Source: Megascapheus bottae
Taxonomy: Eukaryota > Chordata > Mammalia > Rodentia > Geomyidae
Reading direction: 5' to 3'
Length of the DNA stretch: 64,000 nucleotides
Assembly: GCA_024803745.1 (NCBI GenBank)
Contig: JANJXV010000013.1
Location: 57,189,602-57,253,601 of the forward strand
Made by a program: the position numbers and the translations under genes. Positions 21,418 through 34,619 of the stretch are shown one piece after another. The notes under the pieces were generated by a model. The model had not been told where the DNA came from, ran no database searches, and worked only from the letters and a program-made list of their open reading frames with translations. Numbering within the stretch: position 1 is the stretch's first letter; each line of letters begins with the position of its first letter.

Positions 21418-21632
21418 GCATACACTCACGTCTGTAATCCTAGCTACTCAGGAGGCTGAGGACTGGAGATCACAGTTCAAAATCAGCCTAGACACAAAAA
21501 AACCCGGGAGACTTGACTCTCCAACCAACCACCAGGAAACCAGAAGTGGCTCAAGGGGTAGAGCACTAGCCTTGAGCTGAAGAGCTCAGAGACAGTGCCC
21601 AGGCCCAGAGTTCAAGCCCACGACTGACAGAA
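21418..21632 (+). mobile_element. Composite tRNA-type SINE (rodent, heteromyid/castorid-like)
   Basis: Nearly full length: CTGTAATCCTAGCTACTCAG head, a GTTCAAAATC box, a second module with AGAAGTGGCTCAAGGGGTAG, and a CCAGAGTTCAAGCCC end. The same family recurs at 22585, 54618 and, reversed, at 42995, 56518 and 58286. It is the main lineage clue in the window. Confidence 0.85.
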
Positions 21633-22584
21633 AGGAAAAACCAAACCAAACCAACCAAACAGAAACAGTATGAAGAGCAGCAGTGCTCTGGGGAAGGACA
21701 GACAACTCCCACTGGGCCGATGGCCCTCAGCGGTCAGCTTCTGCAGGGAAGGCCATTTGGCCTGGTGGCCCTGCTCCTCCTGGCTTTGAGACCTCAGTTC
21801 CAGACTGGGGACACCAAGGAAGGGCCACGTTAGCCTCTGAAGAGCCCCAGAAGTGCTCTGGGAGGTCCTGGGCAGGAGGCCTGGCCCGGAGCCTCCGGAA
21901 ACCTCCATGGGTAGGCAGTGATGCATAGCACGGGCTCCCCATTCAGAAGCCATGGCTTCCAGTTGCAGGGTCCCAGGTGCTCTGGTTGCCCACTTCCCAT
22001 CACCAGGGTTGTAAGAGTAGAGCTATGACATCTCTACACACAGCTGGACATTGAGGTACAAAAACTGCCCATCCGTTCTGCTGGGCACCTCATAAGAGCC
22101 AGACCCACTCGTGGAGATGACCCCGTGTAGGGCCCACCCTCTGGCCTGACTCCTGGCTGGTGAGCAGAGGCGTCTACTCTCTACTGGGCACAGCCACCGG
22201 TCAGAAAGCAGCTCTGGGGCTCAGCACAGGGTCACCGAGGAGGAAAGTTCTAGAAGGTACAAAGGATTTGCCGCTGGGGCTCGCAGAGAACCGTAGGTCT
22301 GGGCTGAGAGCCCCTCCCCAGGCAGATGGAGTGGGGGGTGGGACACGGTGGTGAAAAGCCACAGGACAGTGATCGCAGAGCTCAAACATGACCAAGGCCG
22401 AACCCCCCAGGCAGGCCGTGGGTTGGCTGCATCAAGAGGAGCAGGGCACACGTGGCTAGACAGGGCCGCCCTGGCTGTCCTGAAGGACACCTCTAGCTGC
22501 CCGCCCTTGCCCCAGCCCTCAGCTTGGGGCGCCTCTAAGGGGCTCTGAAATTGCCCATACCTCAGTGCACCCACCGAGTGGCTG

Positions 22585-22735
22585 GCGAGAATGACACATC
22601 TGTAATCCTAGCTCCTAAGGAGGCTGAGATTTGAAGATCGAGGTTCGAAGAGAGCCAGGCAGAAACATGCAATCAACAGACAAAAATCTAGGAGTGTGAT
22701 GTGTAGCTCACGTGGTAGAGCACCAGGCTTGAGTG
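22585..22735 (+). mobile_element. Diverged SINE, same family as 21418
   Basis: Keeps CATCTGTAATCCTAGCTCCT, GAGGCTGAGATTTGAAGATC and a second-module GTAGCTCACGTGGTAGAGCA; the 3' end is lost. Confidence 0.8.
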
Positions 22736-25700
22736 GAAAAAGCAAAGGGAGGCATCCTGAGACTGAAGAAGACCAGGAGAGGGCCACAGAGAATGCAGGG
22801 CAGCTTCTAGACACTTCTGAGGGCCACCAGGCCCAGAGCCCCTGTCCCAAGCTCAGCCGCAGGCAGCTGCACTGTGTGGGGTTAGATAGTGTGTGTGGGA
22901 CCAACTGTCTCTGTCTGGGGGGACCTCTGCACCCTGGGCCCCACAGTGGACCCAGAAGAGACAGAGCTATGTGTCCTAGCAGCGACTCTAGGGCCAGGAG
23001 GAATCACGGATAAGGTCCCGTACCCCAATTCCCCAAGAGCCTCAGGCTGCAGGGCCAGACAGGGCAGGAAGCAGGGACCCCATCACCCCAGGTTTCTGAG
23101 TAGCCTACCCTCACTGGCAAAACCCAGAGGGCCCCGAGCCCCAGGCGCACAGGACCTGGAAAGGAGGGTGGCCTTGCAGTTCTTTGACAAATGGCCGGGC
23201 GGAGGGGGGGGGCTGCCCAACCCCCAGGGCCATCTGGCCAGGGAGACGCTGGCTCAGAGGGTGGGTATGCACTGCTCAGGAGGGTCCATGGCCATGCTGG
23301 CCCGGAAGAGCCCCCAGCCACCTGGCCGCTGGCCGTGAGGCTGGCCACCCATGGGCTGCCCACCCGTGGGGACCAAGATGATCATAGCAGCATGGACAAC
23401 AGTGTTTATTTTCAAATGACATCTTTAAGAAAAACGGCCTTCCCCAAACGCTTGACCCCATGTGTGGAATGTGGGGAGACAAACAGTGCTCTCTCCTCCC
23501 TGCCCCTGCACAGACCCTGGGGAGGGGCCTGGCTCTGGGCTCTCCTCCCAGCCTCACTGTGTCCTCCCCACCTCTGCGGTCCGGGGTTCACACACACGCA
23601 GGGACAGCTTGTCTTGGCCAGCCAGGGCTGGCACCCTGAGCGTGAAGTTCCACGGACATTCCCCTGCCACCTTGAAGGAGTTCGACATTCCCTCTGCACA
23701 CAGGCCACGTGGAGGGGTTCACAGATGTCCCTTACACGTGGAGGGACTTCCACGGACATTCCCCTGCACGCATGTGCTCGACGTCTGGGTTTCAGCTGGG
23801 CTGCAGGCCGCCTGTTCTGGCTGGCCCCACTCTGCCCCCTCCCCCCTCTCCAGGAAATCCTCTTGGCACCCCAGGACTCTAATGCCAGCACTAGAGCCTC
23901 TAGGAGGGGCTCGAGTGAGTCCCACAGGTGAGGCCCAGCCTGGGAGATGAGCTGCCATTGGGACCTCCTTCAGAACTTTGCTTTCTGTGTTTACCACCAG
24001 GGTCCTGGGGTAGTCCTGGGCTTCTAAAGGAGTGGGGTGGGGGGCCCAGGTGAGGGGATGAATCTCCAGGTCTGGTGGCTGTCTCTGATAAAGGCAGCAG
24101 GTCCTGGGCTCATTAAAACCCAGGAAACTCCTTGTGTTAAATAAAGTGTAACTAGTCTCAGAGCATGTGCTGTGTACTTCCATAACCCCCTCCCCACCCC
24201 ACTCTGCTGTGGAACAGGACGGGGCCGGGATAGGAGGGGACCCCCAGGAGGAGAGGCGTGAGGGTAGATAACCTCCCCACAGAGGCCTCCCGTCAACCTG
24301 ACCGTCTCAGCCTTGGGGGAGGAGGGATACCCACATTTTGGTCTCTTCAAGAGGGGTTAGCACAGCCATTTCCCAGACTCGAGGCCCAGGGCCGAGGTCT
24401 TCACTTGCACCAAGAGTCCCTCATCAATGCCTAGCCCAGTGTGCCAAGCCCAGCACCAAGAGGACCCATGGGGGGGGCGGTGCTGCAGGGCCAGGCTCAG
24501 GATGGGCAGTGAAAAGTTTGGGACTCGCGTGCCCGCCAGGAGGCCGGGCTGGCAGCGCCTCCTCCAGGTAGGTGCTGAGAGGAAAGCGAAGTCAGGCTTG
24601 CCTTTCCCAGAGGCCTCAGAGAGACAGTGGCCTTGGAGGGGGCAGGGGCTGAGGCCAGTGAGGCCAGAGAAGTCATTGACCCAGGATCCTTATCGTCTGG
24701 GACTCTTTCCACACGCAGTGTCCACTCCACAAAGTAAGCTGAGCAAATTGCCAGGCCAAGGGTCAGGGGCCAGCCATCGCCCCCACCACCGCCTGGCTGA
24801 GCGCGTGGTCCCAACCGCCCCCCTCCACCCCCGTGTTCTGCAACCCAGGCACGTCTCTGTGCTCTTTCCTGTCACCTTTGGAGCAAAGCCTGTCCTGCCT
24901 GGACAGTGCGATTTCCAGTCTCCACACTGTTGCTAATTGCCCTGACCTGGTGGGGGTGGGGGTAGACGGGTGTGAGGAGGGGGCAACTGTAACCACATCG
25001 TCCCCAAGCGGGGCAGGGCAAGGGGGGGCGGTGTGAGCTGGCAGGAGATGACTCCATTACTCAGCTAATGTCTGTCAGCAGAGCCCTGAGGCCTGCGTGG
25101 TCCCTGAGGGGACTGAGGCCTGGGGCCAGTCCAGCCGCACAGGGTGAATTCATACACAGGCATCAGGAAAGGAAGAAGGGGTCTGAGTGGGCTTCGGGGT
25201 GGGGGTGTTGCTGAGGCCCTTCGAGCAGCTGCTCTGCCCCCTCCCCTCGGTGCGAACGTCCATCACGATCAGCCACGGAGGGCTTAGCCGGGGCGGGGGG
25301 CTAGGGCAGACCTGTCAGCAGGCTCCAAGAGGCAGAGACAGCTGCTGTGGGAAAAGCCCATGGCAGCAGCCCCTGCCCCCTCCCCGAGGGACGCCACGGC
25401 GACGCCACAGCGTCACCCACCCTCATTCCCAACTCACTGTTTAGGGAGAGTTAAAACCAGGAGAGTCTTGGGCCCCACAGAAACATGGGCACAGAAAGAA
25501 ATGGAGCTGATAGAAGGGGTGGCTGGGGCTTCAGGGACAACCTTTGGAGGGTGCCCCCCACCCCTCCACCACCACCCCCGCCTTGTGTGGCCCTGCTTTC
25601 CCACCCCACCACCTGCAAGGCGTGGCGGGCTGCGGGCTGGGCTGGCTCTCCCCGGCCCCTGGGGTTGAAGGTCTTTGATTAGAGGCACCAGGCAGGGAGT

Positions 25701-26729
25701 GGGGCTTGAGGGACAGGGCCAGCTTCCGCCTGCATGGAGAGCCCCACAGTCACTGCCCACCCAGGACCGTTCCATCCCCCACCCACCCCCTAATCTCCTG
25801 TCCGCCTCTTCCCAAGGGTCCAGGCGGTTGGATGCATTTTCCAAATTCCCAGGCCACTGCTATTTTCTCCTCAAATTCCTCGCCGCCCCCTACCCCTTCC
25901 AAGCCATGGGAAAAAGGTTGCTGTGCCTGGACCCGGGATCCATCTCCGGGCGGCGCGGTGCCTGGCGAGGGGAGGGGGGGAGAGCAGCTGGCTGTGCCCA
26001 GCTGTTGTGAAGTGTAGGGTGCCAAGGAGGAGAGCCCCAATTACCAGGACGTCGTGGGAAAGCACGGGGAAGCCTACCCCTAGGCCCCCCGGCCGCTGCC
26101 CCGTTCCGCTCTCGGCTTGGATTCCTGGCCCCAGAGTGCACTGGGGGAGGGCAGATGTGGGCCCCAGCTGGGGACATATGGGTCCGGTTGGCCATGGATG
26201 CTGCCAAGAATGTGCATCTGACCATGGCTGTGTTACCTGGCTCTGAGTGTGGGTACCAGCTCATCTGGCCTGGGCTCTCGCTCATTGGGTCAGTAGAAGA
26301 GGCCTCTGGCGGGGGGGGGGTGGCAGACACCCCATCATGGCCCTAGGAGTGGCTGACCCAAGGAGGGGTTCTACACAGAGCACGGCGCCCTCCCACAAGA
26401 GCCCGCCGGGCACCTGTCAGGAGAGCGCTATAGGCAGGGCTGGTGGTTAGTCCCAGCCAGACAAAGGCTGTGTGATTCCCCCCATTACCCCCAAGTTCAG
26501 GAGGCCTAGCGGGGTGGGGGTGGGTTCCGGGTTTAAGGAGAGGCCACAGCAGTAGCAAGGTGGCCACGTGGTGACGGCCTGCAGAGACAAGGCAGGTTTG
26601 CTGAAGATAATGTGTTGGGGGGTGGACTCCCCACTGGGCGGGTGGGTGGGGAGGGGCAGGCAAGACCAGACCCCGGACCCCAGCCTCCCCAGACCCTCCG
26701 GGCAGCCGGGCGTCGCTAGGCCGCCCCGG

Positions 26730-26860
26730 TCCCAATCAGCTTGTAACTGTGTAACCAATGTCTTATCGCTAGATGTGGAAATGTTCTCGGCCCGGTGGGC
26801 TGGGGGCCTGGCCCGCCTGAGATTATCTTCAGGCCCCTCTGCCTTTGTTCTTCCTGCCAC
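26730..26860. promoter_or_regulatory. Candidate conserved noncoding element
   Basis: Two CCAAT words (CCCAATCAGC, ACCAATGTC), two GATA-type words (CTTATCG, GATTATC) and a CCTTTGTTC SOX/TCF-like word lie in an AT-richer stretch of a GC-rich region. Function is inferred only. Confidence 0.3.
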
Positions 26861-28544
26861 CCGAAGCCTGCTGGCCTTGATCCCTGACCTCTCTTCCACC
26901 CCCAGCTTACCCGCCCCCGCTTTGCACCCGACTCCCTGCAGCTGGATCGAACCCACCCCCCCCCCCACCCCGCAGCCCCTTGCTCCCTGCACGTCACTGA
27001 GAGTCCAGCTTCGCTTTGAATTCCTCATGGCCTTCTCATAGGAAAAGCCAGGTTTCTCTCTGGTGACGGTTGGTTGGAGTTGAACCCCATGCCATCTGAC
27101 CACGGGGTTTTCTTGCGTGCCGGATTCCGCATCTGATCTCAAGTGGTTTCTTCGGTTGCTAATGTGCCCTCTGTGGGCTTCTCCCCATGGTTTCGAATCT
27201 GCCCTCTCTACAAGAGCTCTCTACAAGTGGACCGTGTGTGGGTCCCTCATCTGCTCCCCTGCCAAGCCCAGAAGCCCACCCAGGCCTCTCGTGACCCCCC
27301 AGTGGAATATCCACCCTTCCCACAGTCATCAGACGCCTGCACTTGTGGTGCAAACACACGTGTGTGTGTGTGTACAGGTGTGTGCGTGTGCAGTGTGTGT
27401 GTGTATTTTGCACATGCTGTCCTCTAATGTCTTGCTGTGGTGGCCAAGCCGGTTAGGGCTGGAGTTGGGGAGCTCTCGTCTAGGAAGCTGGAGGCTGATA
27501 GCAGGGCGTGAGGGGTCAGAGGTGAGAGGACAGGAGACCTGTCCTCTCATCCCTGAGGGGGATGAGACACACAGAGACTCCCTGAAGCCTTCCTTTCCCA
27601 GCCAGCCAGGGACACCGCCCCACAGGCTGCGGGCAGGCCTCTTGGCCTCCTCAGTCCCCTCGGACGCACTTGAAGCACTGTGAGCTTTCTGTTGGCTCGT
27701 ATGGTAAAATGCATGAAACACGGCCTCAGCGTCTGAACGCATTTAGCTGAGCGGTGTCAAGGCTCATGTGGGGACAGGTGGGTGCCCAGTCTTTTGGCCT
27801 TTCCGGGTGACGTTCTCGGCCTGCCTGATCAGCTCGGGCACACGGGATGTGGAGGCAGCTCTGTGAGACTGAGAAAGAGGACCAGAAACATCCTCGGGTC
27901 TCCTCCTGGAGGGAGCCGAGTGCAGGCGGCACTGCGGGCCGAAACGGGCAGGGCAGAGGCCCAGGTCTGAGGCAGGGAAGGGACCCAGTGCCTGGGCCTG
28001 CATCCCCAGGGCAGCACGGGAGAGAGGACCTGGCGGCGTGACCCAGGCCTGCCCTGCAGCCCACCTGCCAGCCTGACAGCCCAGGAGTGTCACCTCCCTA
28101 CCTCTGGTTGTCATTAGCTGCTCCCGGCAGGAGCTGCAGCCAGAGGATCCAAGCTCACCCAGGGCCACCTGGACCTCATTACTCCTAAGTGGTCCGGTCT
28201 GAGTTTGGGGAGAGTGCAGAAAGCCGCTCCTCCCCCACCCGCTCTCCCCCTGCTCCAAGCCGACACTTTGGGGCCTAGGCCAGCACGGAGGGTTGAACCC
28301 AGAGAGGCATTTGTGGTAGGCCCAGATGTGGTAAAAGAAAAAGAAAAGACAGGGAGTGGGGGTCCTGGGGCTCAGACTCAGGTCCTGCTCTGTCACCCAT
28401 GTCCCTCTGTCATGCCTGAAGGTGAAGGTGTGTGTTTGCTGTCAAAGCCACTGCCCATGCCGTTTCCCCCAGACTCCCTTGGATGGGCCTTCCAGATCCA
28501 CCTGGCCCGGATGTCCCCAGAGATCTCCAGCCAGAGAGCGGGCC

Positions 28545-29590
28545 AGAACGTGTCCAGGAGATCCAGCCAGTGATGGAGCCAGTGAGGGAGCCAGCGAGTG
28601 TGCAGGAGATCCAGCCAGTGATGGAGCCAGTGAGGGAGCCAGTGAGGGAGCCAGCGAGTGTGCAGGAGATCCAGCCAGTGATGGAGCCAGTGAGGGAGCC
28701 AGTGAGGGAGCCAGCGAGTGTGCAGGAGATCCAGCCAGTGAGGGAGCCAGTGAGGGAGCCAGTGAGGGAGCCAGAGAGTGTCCAGGAGATCCAGCCAGTG
28801 AGGGAGCCAGTGAGGGAGCCAGTGAGGGAGCCAATGATGGAGCCAGTGAGGGAGCCAATGATGGAGCCAGAGAGGGAGCCAGTGAGGGAGCCAGTGAGGG
28901 AGTCAGTGAGGGAGCCAGAGAGTGTGCAGGAGATCCAGCCAGAGAGGGGGCCAGCGAGTGTCCAGGAGATCCAGGCAATGATGGAGCCAGTGATGGAGCC
29001 AGTGAGGGAGTCAGCGAGTGTCCAGGAGATCCAGCCAGTGAGGGAGCCAGAGAGTATGCAGGAGATCCAGCCAGTGATGGAGCCAGTGAGGGAGCCAGTG
29101 AGGGAGCCAGAGAGTATGCAGGAGATCCAGCCAGTGATGGAGCCAGTGAGGGAGCCAGTGAGGGAGCCAGAGAGTGTCCAGGAGATCCAGCCAGTGAGGG
29201 AGCCAGTGATGGAGCCAGTGAGGGAGCCAGCGAGTGTGCAGGAGATCCAGCCAGTGATGGAGCCAGTGAGGGAGCCAGTGAGGGAGTCAGTGAGGGAGCC
29301 AGAGAGTGTCCAGGAGATCCAGCCAGTGATGGGGCCAGCGAGGCAGCCAGAGAGGGAGCCAGTGATGGCGCCAGTGAGGGAGCCAGTGAGGAAGCCAGTG
29401 AGAGAGCCAGAGAGTGTGCAGGAGATCCAGCCAGTGATGGAGCCAGTGATGGAGCCAGTGAGGGAGCCAGTGAGAGAGCCAGAGAGTGTGCAGGAGATCC
29501 AGCCAGTGATGGAGCCAGTGATGGAGCCAGTGAGGGAGCCAGAGAGTGTCCAGGAGATCCAGCCAGTGAGGGGGCCAGAGAGTGCCCAGA
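28545..29590. repeat. 12-bp-based minisatellite (TGAGGGAGCCAG family)
   Basis: About 1.05 kb of 12-mers of the type TGAGGGAGCCAG or TGATGGAGCCAG, broken at intervals by the 24-mer CGAGTGTGCAGGAGATCCAG plus CCAG, giving higher-order periods of 48-60. All units are multiples of 12, so reading frames stay open on both strands for hundreds of codons. There is no known protein, start context or splice structure, so I do not call a gene. Confidence 0.93.
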
Positions 29591-32500
29591 AGTTCCAGGG
29601 ACATGGCACCTCGGAATCCAGACTCCAGCTCCCCCAGCCACGACCTGGCTACACCCACCGTGCAGCCTGTGGCATCCTTGGCAGAGGGGACAGCGAGTTG
29701 GTCCTGGTGTGGAGGGATGTGCTGGGTTTTACCAGATCCACCAAGAGGAGGTCAGCAAGGGACAGCAGGGGACAGGGCATCTCTCAGCTGGAGATCTGTG
29801 GCAGAGAGCCAGGCCAGGCCCAGAGTCCTCACCAAGTCTGTGGTTCCTGCAGACCAACTTGGACCGGGAGGCTGAGGGCCACTGCCTGCCCCGGGGTACC
29901 AGGCAACCCAGAGGACGCTCGCTCCCCCTGCCTCCTGGGTGGCCACAGGAATGTGTGAGGTGGTGGGGTCGAGAGCAAGCAGGGGTGCAGCGGCTGAGGC
30001 GGGGTGGAGCTGGGCGGGGATGGGTATCTGTGGGCAGCCGGCTTGAGCAAAGGGCCACATCCGGGCCTCTGGCACCACCACCTCCGGCGTTTGACCCAGG
30101 GAGCAAATATATACTAAATGAAGCACAAATTAGCACAGCCAAGGGAAAGTTGATTGTGTCCTTTCTTAATCCCTTTGGCTTATGCTTTCCCCGGCCTGGA
30201 CAGACTGTGCGAGGAGAGGTTGCCCAAGGGCACACGGCCACCCGTCCGGGGACATCCAGGCACTGACCAATCCCCGGCCGCCCTGCCATGCGCCCTAAAC
30301 CGCCGTGGGCCTTTTCCCAGCCCACTGGAGGGGGAGCAGCCACTGTGGGTCCCCAAGTCTCGGAGAAATGGTGGAGGATGCGTCTGGGACGGAGACGAGG
30401 GAGCGGCCATGTCTGTAGCTGATGCAGCATGAAGGCTGGGAGAGAAGATGTGTTTTCTCCTCTGCAGCTCCAGCCTCAACCTGGAGAGCTGGGAGTCAGA
30501 GCGCAGTACCTCCATCCAGTCAGATGCGACAGGTCAGTTCCAGGCTACAGCTCTAGGGTTTGAAGACAACAAACCCTTGAAGGGCCCCTGGGTCTAGCCC
30601 TGCACTGGGCTCCTGAGGGCCGGGTACCCATTAGAGAGGGTGGCGGCTGTCCTGGGAGGACCAGGAGAGTGCTGCCCCATACCCAGCTGCCCATACCCAG
30701 CTCGATGGGCATCCTCTCTCCCACAGATCCCAGGCATGCTGGGTGGTGCCCATGGAGGAAGACCCTTCTCCCACATCAGATTCCTGGCTTCCTAGGACAT
30801 CAAGAGCAGAGTGACCCCTTCCTGGCCCCGAGTCTCCAAAACGTGCCCCTCTGGACAGAGGAGCTGCCTGGGACCCGGGATCAGCGAGCTGCCTCCATGA
30901 CTCTGCTCTGAAGGCTAATTGGCTCTGGGGACAAGCAGACCTCATCAGGAAAGAGCCCTGTGCCCCTCACCCTAATCCCGGACCCCCACCCCAGCCGCCA
31001 GGAGCTTTAACCTAAGCAAATAATTAGTCCAAGGAGCTGAAGGCTCAGGGACTTGCTCAGGAATTTGATCTTTGTTCTCTGCCTGCCTCCTGCCCAGCCC
31101 GCTTGGTCTTGAGATAACCACAAAAGCTTTGCATTTTTCTGTTTTTTTTTTTTTTTCCAGGTGTCCTCTGGCCCCACTCAGCGGAGATGGGCAGGGCCAC
31201 CGCACTCCCCACTGGATAACTGGTGCCCAGGACCCGGAGGGAGCCGTGGACCAGCCCGGGCTGGTGGGTCTGAAGGCTTGCCGGACTGTCCCCCCCACTC
31301 CCCAGGCAGGGCTGAGTTTGGAAGCATGGCCGCGAGGAGGGAATCTCCAAGATCCCTAGACATTCTCCGAGGCTCTCCCGGGCTGAGACCCCTTCACCCA
31401 ACCAAGGCTAGCACCTGGCCTCCATCTGCCATGCATGGCCAAGCTCAGCTCCACAGACCCAGAGCCCTGCCTCAGGGAGGAACTAGGCACAGCCATTTTG
31501 TATCCACCATCTTAAGACCCTTCTCTTTCAGCTCCCACGTTGCCCAGAAGTGCCCCCAAGCCTCCTAGGCGGGGCTGTCAGGAGGAGAGAGAGGCCTTCT
31601 GGTTCCCCTAGCCCCAAAGTTCTCATCCATCCCACCCTTCACACCCAGAAACAAAACTTGCCCTTGACTGCCTGACATGCAGATGCATCAGCTCTTCTCT
31701 CTGGAATAGCTTGTTTCGTGCTACAAGGAGCCCTGGCCCCCAGCTCCCTCCATACCCAGCAGCAGGGTGCTGAGGTCCTCCTTCCCGGCCTTGGGGGATA
31801 CACAGTCTCACAAAATGGTGCCACTTGGCTGGCTTCCGCTGGGAAAGAGGTCGCTGTCCTCTGGCATCATGGATGACTTCGCCCTTCTCAGTCCAGACAC
31901 TCGGTCTTTCCTTCTCCCGACACCGTGGTATCTCCAGAAGCTGTCACTTCAGCCCTGTCCAGACATCTTTCCGGGGCCCAGCTGTCCAAGGCTCCTTGGC
32001 CACGAAGGACCCAGGTGCAGTTCCACCTCCCCAAAGCAGCCCTCTTAGAAATGGCCCCATCTTTGTGCTCAAAGCCCATTTCTTCCTCAATTGGCCACTG
32101 TGTTTCCCGAGTCCTCCACACTTCAGAAATACTCTGGACCAGCGCTGGTCTCCTCCACCCCTGTCTACTGTCCTCTTAGAATCTTCTGCTTCCTCCCTAG
32201 ACCCTCCTCATGGTGGGTGGCAAGGGGACACTGTGGCTTAGGGACTTCCCTGGGGAGTGCATGTAGGAGGCAGGGCAGGGTGTCTTGCTGAAGGAAGAAG
32301 GGAGAAGCGGATGTCGTGGTGGTCATGTAGCAGGAGGCTGCAGAGGTCTCGCCCTGGAGCCAGGCAGAGCCAGTGGGTGGCCAGGGTGGAGAGGGCAGCC
32401 TTGCTGTGAGGAGGAGAACTGGTGCCCACCTGTCTACACTACACAGGTGACAGCTCAGGACCCAGCCACAGGCAAGACCTTCAAGAGCGACACCATGGTT

Positions 32501-33986
32501 CTCACCGCACCGCCCCTGGACCTCGAGGCCCGCGGAGGACCCACAGTGCCCCCAGGCTGGACCGAGGGCCCTTCACTGGTCCTTGGAAATGCTTTGGCAC
32601 AGCAGTGGAAGAAGATTTGGGGGTCCTAAACCAACCCAACCACCACTCCAGGACTGCCAAAGTCTTACTTGAACAAAAGACTCCGGGCCAAGAGGTCCTG
32701 CGGCACTCCTCCAGATTCGGCCCTCTAAGGCCAGAGCCACCCATGGCTTCTGCGGGGGGAGTCTGGGGGCCCCCAGCCCCTCCTGAAGAGGAAACCAAGC
32801 AAGCACCTCCAGAGTAGCCAGTTCCCTGGCTATTGTGCTACTGGCTGGGATACGGGGAAGCTGGCGGGGGGGGGGGGGTCAGGGGATATGGGAGGTCTGA
32901 GAAGGCCAAGGAGTCTCAAAGAGGGGTGGGGAGGCCGGGGCATGTGGCAAAGAGCAAGGGGGGGGCATGGCTGGCCCTGCCTTCCACAGCCCTGGTAGCC
33001 AGTGGCCTTGGCTGACTCCCTTGAGGCCTGACCTGCCCTGCTGGCCGGCTCTGCCCGTGGCTGCGTGTGGGGATTGCAGAAAGTGCTGACCACGAAGCCC
33101 CATGGCCAAGCTGGGCTCGGGGGACAGGAAGGGGCAGTGGTGCCGCCCCAGCTCTCGTTTCCTAGGGCAGTTGGGGCCAGGCAAGGCCCTGGACCAGCCC
33201 CGGGAGGATGGCAGATGCGGCCAGCTCACAGGTCTCTCAGTGGCTTCCCATCTCAGACTCCAGGGCCTGGACGTACACCTCCCTGGGGTAGGAGGGCAGC
33301 AGGGGCTGTCGCCACCCCCAGGCCTCCCCCACCTCTGGCCATCACCCCAGTTCTTGCTTCATTTGGGGAACAACTAACTCCTACTGGCTCACACTTCCCT
33401 CAGAAGGAGGGTCACCGGAGGCCCTCCCCCTCCCCTTCCCCTCCCCAGGGCTCACACCAGACAATCCTGCTTGCCCCTCCCCTGACTGTGGGAGAACCTG
33501 AAACCGGGGGTGGGCTGTGGCTGTGCCCCATCACCCTGACCGTCACCCACGGGGGTCACCGACGTGCGTGACTGGGTGAGGACTGAGTGCCATGGGGTCA
33601 GGACGAAGCAGGCTATGTGTGGGATGCAGTGGACACGGGAGAAAGGAGGCCCTGCTCTGCCCCATGGGCCTTCACACCTCCCACGAGGCTCCTGGCTGAC
33701 TTGGAGACCAGGGAAGTCACACACTGAAGGGCCCCCGGATGACATCCGGGAGCCCAGTGTTCTGGGGGCTGGAGGAGACATGTGGGGACAGGACCACCGA
33801 GGCGAGGCTCGTCTCAGCACAACCAGCAATGTGAGGCTGAGGTGTGAGGGCGCGGGGCAGGAGGAGAGGTGGGGAGAGGGGCCCTTGAGAGAGGCAGCTG
33901 GGAGGACTGAGGACAGCCAGTCCCCACCAGGCCCTGGGGATCACGGCCCTGGGAGATGTCTAGAAGCCAGGCCAGTTGTCCTTTGC
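29591..33986. other. Intergenic stretch, part 2
   Basis: No gene recognised. An AT-rich island at 30098-30185, an AT-richer stretch at 31005-31080, and a T-run at 31142-31156 that may be a relic of a retroposon tail. The rest is GC-rich unique sequence. Confidence 0.5.
30098..30185. promoter_or_regulatory. Candidate enhancer: sharply bounded AT-rich island
   Basis: About 90 bases of markedly lower GC than either side, with CAAATATATACTAAATG, CACAAATTAGCAC, GTTGATTGTG and CTTAATCCC (PITX/OTX-type). Sharply bounded, motif-dense islands in an otherwise GC-rich enhancer domain are candidates for conserved elements. Confidence 0.35.
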
Positions 33987-34445
33987 AGGCTGGGAGAGAG
34001 GCTCTGGGGCTGGGAGAGAGGCTCTGGGGCTGGGAGAGAGGCTCTGGGGCTGGAGGAGAGGCTCTGGGGCTGGGAGAGAGGCTCTGGGGCTGGGAGAGAG
34101 GCTCTGGGGCTGGAGGAGAGGCTCTGGGGCTGGGAGAGAGGCTCTGGGGCTGGGAGAGAGGCTTTGCCTCTAGGCTGGGAGAGAGGCTCTAAGGCTGGAT
34201 GAGAGGCTCTGGAGCTGGGAGAGAGGCTCTGGGGCTGGGGGAGAGGCTCTGGGGCTGGGGGAGAGGCTCTGGGGCTGGGAGAGAGGCTCTGGGGCTGGGA
34301 GAGAGGCTTTGCCTCTAGGCTGGGAGAGAGGCTCTAAGGCTGGATGAGAGGCTCTGGAGCTGGGAGAGAGGCTCTGGGGCTGGGAGAGAGGCTCTGGGGC
34401 TGGGAGAGAGGCTCTGGGGCTGGGAGAGAGGCTCTGGGGTTGGTG
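33987..34445. repeat. 20-bp minisatellite (GCTCTGGGGCTGGGAGAGAG)
   Basis: About 23 tandem copies, with a higher-order pattern: a variant with TTTGCCTCTAGGC and a TCTAAGGCTGGATG unit occurs twice (near 34160 and 34308). The open frames across it are by-products. Confidence 0.95.
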
Positions 34446-34619
34446 CACCCAGGGCATCCATCTTGGGCAGTAGAGTTAGTTTGTCCCATGAAGATGTGTA
34501 GATCTGGGGGGTCTGGGCCTTGCACCTAGCCAAGCCAGGTTGGCCGCTCCACCCCCACACCCCAGCCTCCTGCCCGCCAGCCGACACCCCCAGCCCCACC
34601 GCCAGCCTGCCTGCCGCGC

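Larger units (their letters stand above)
21633..28544. other. Intergenic stretch between H19 and MRPL23, part 1
   Basis: No gene recognised. It holds one more SINE (22585-22735), a possible regulatory island (26730-26860), a TG tract near 27358-27410 and several poly-G/poly-C runs. The mouse counterpart yields the muscle lncRNA Nctc1 and mesoderm enhancers; I cannot identify Nctc1 exons here. Confidence 0.55.

Noticed and set aside
28356..30266. 636-codon + strand frame and 399-508-codon frames on both strands
   Set aside because: All arise from the 12-base minisatellite; frames open on both strands at once, no known domain and no splice or start support.
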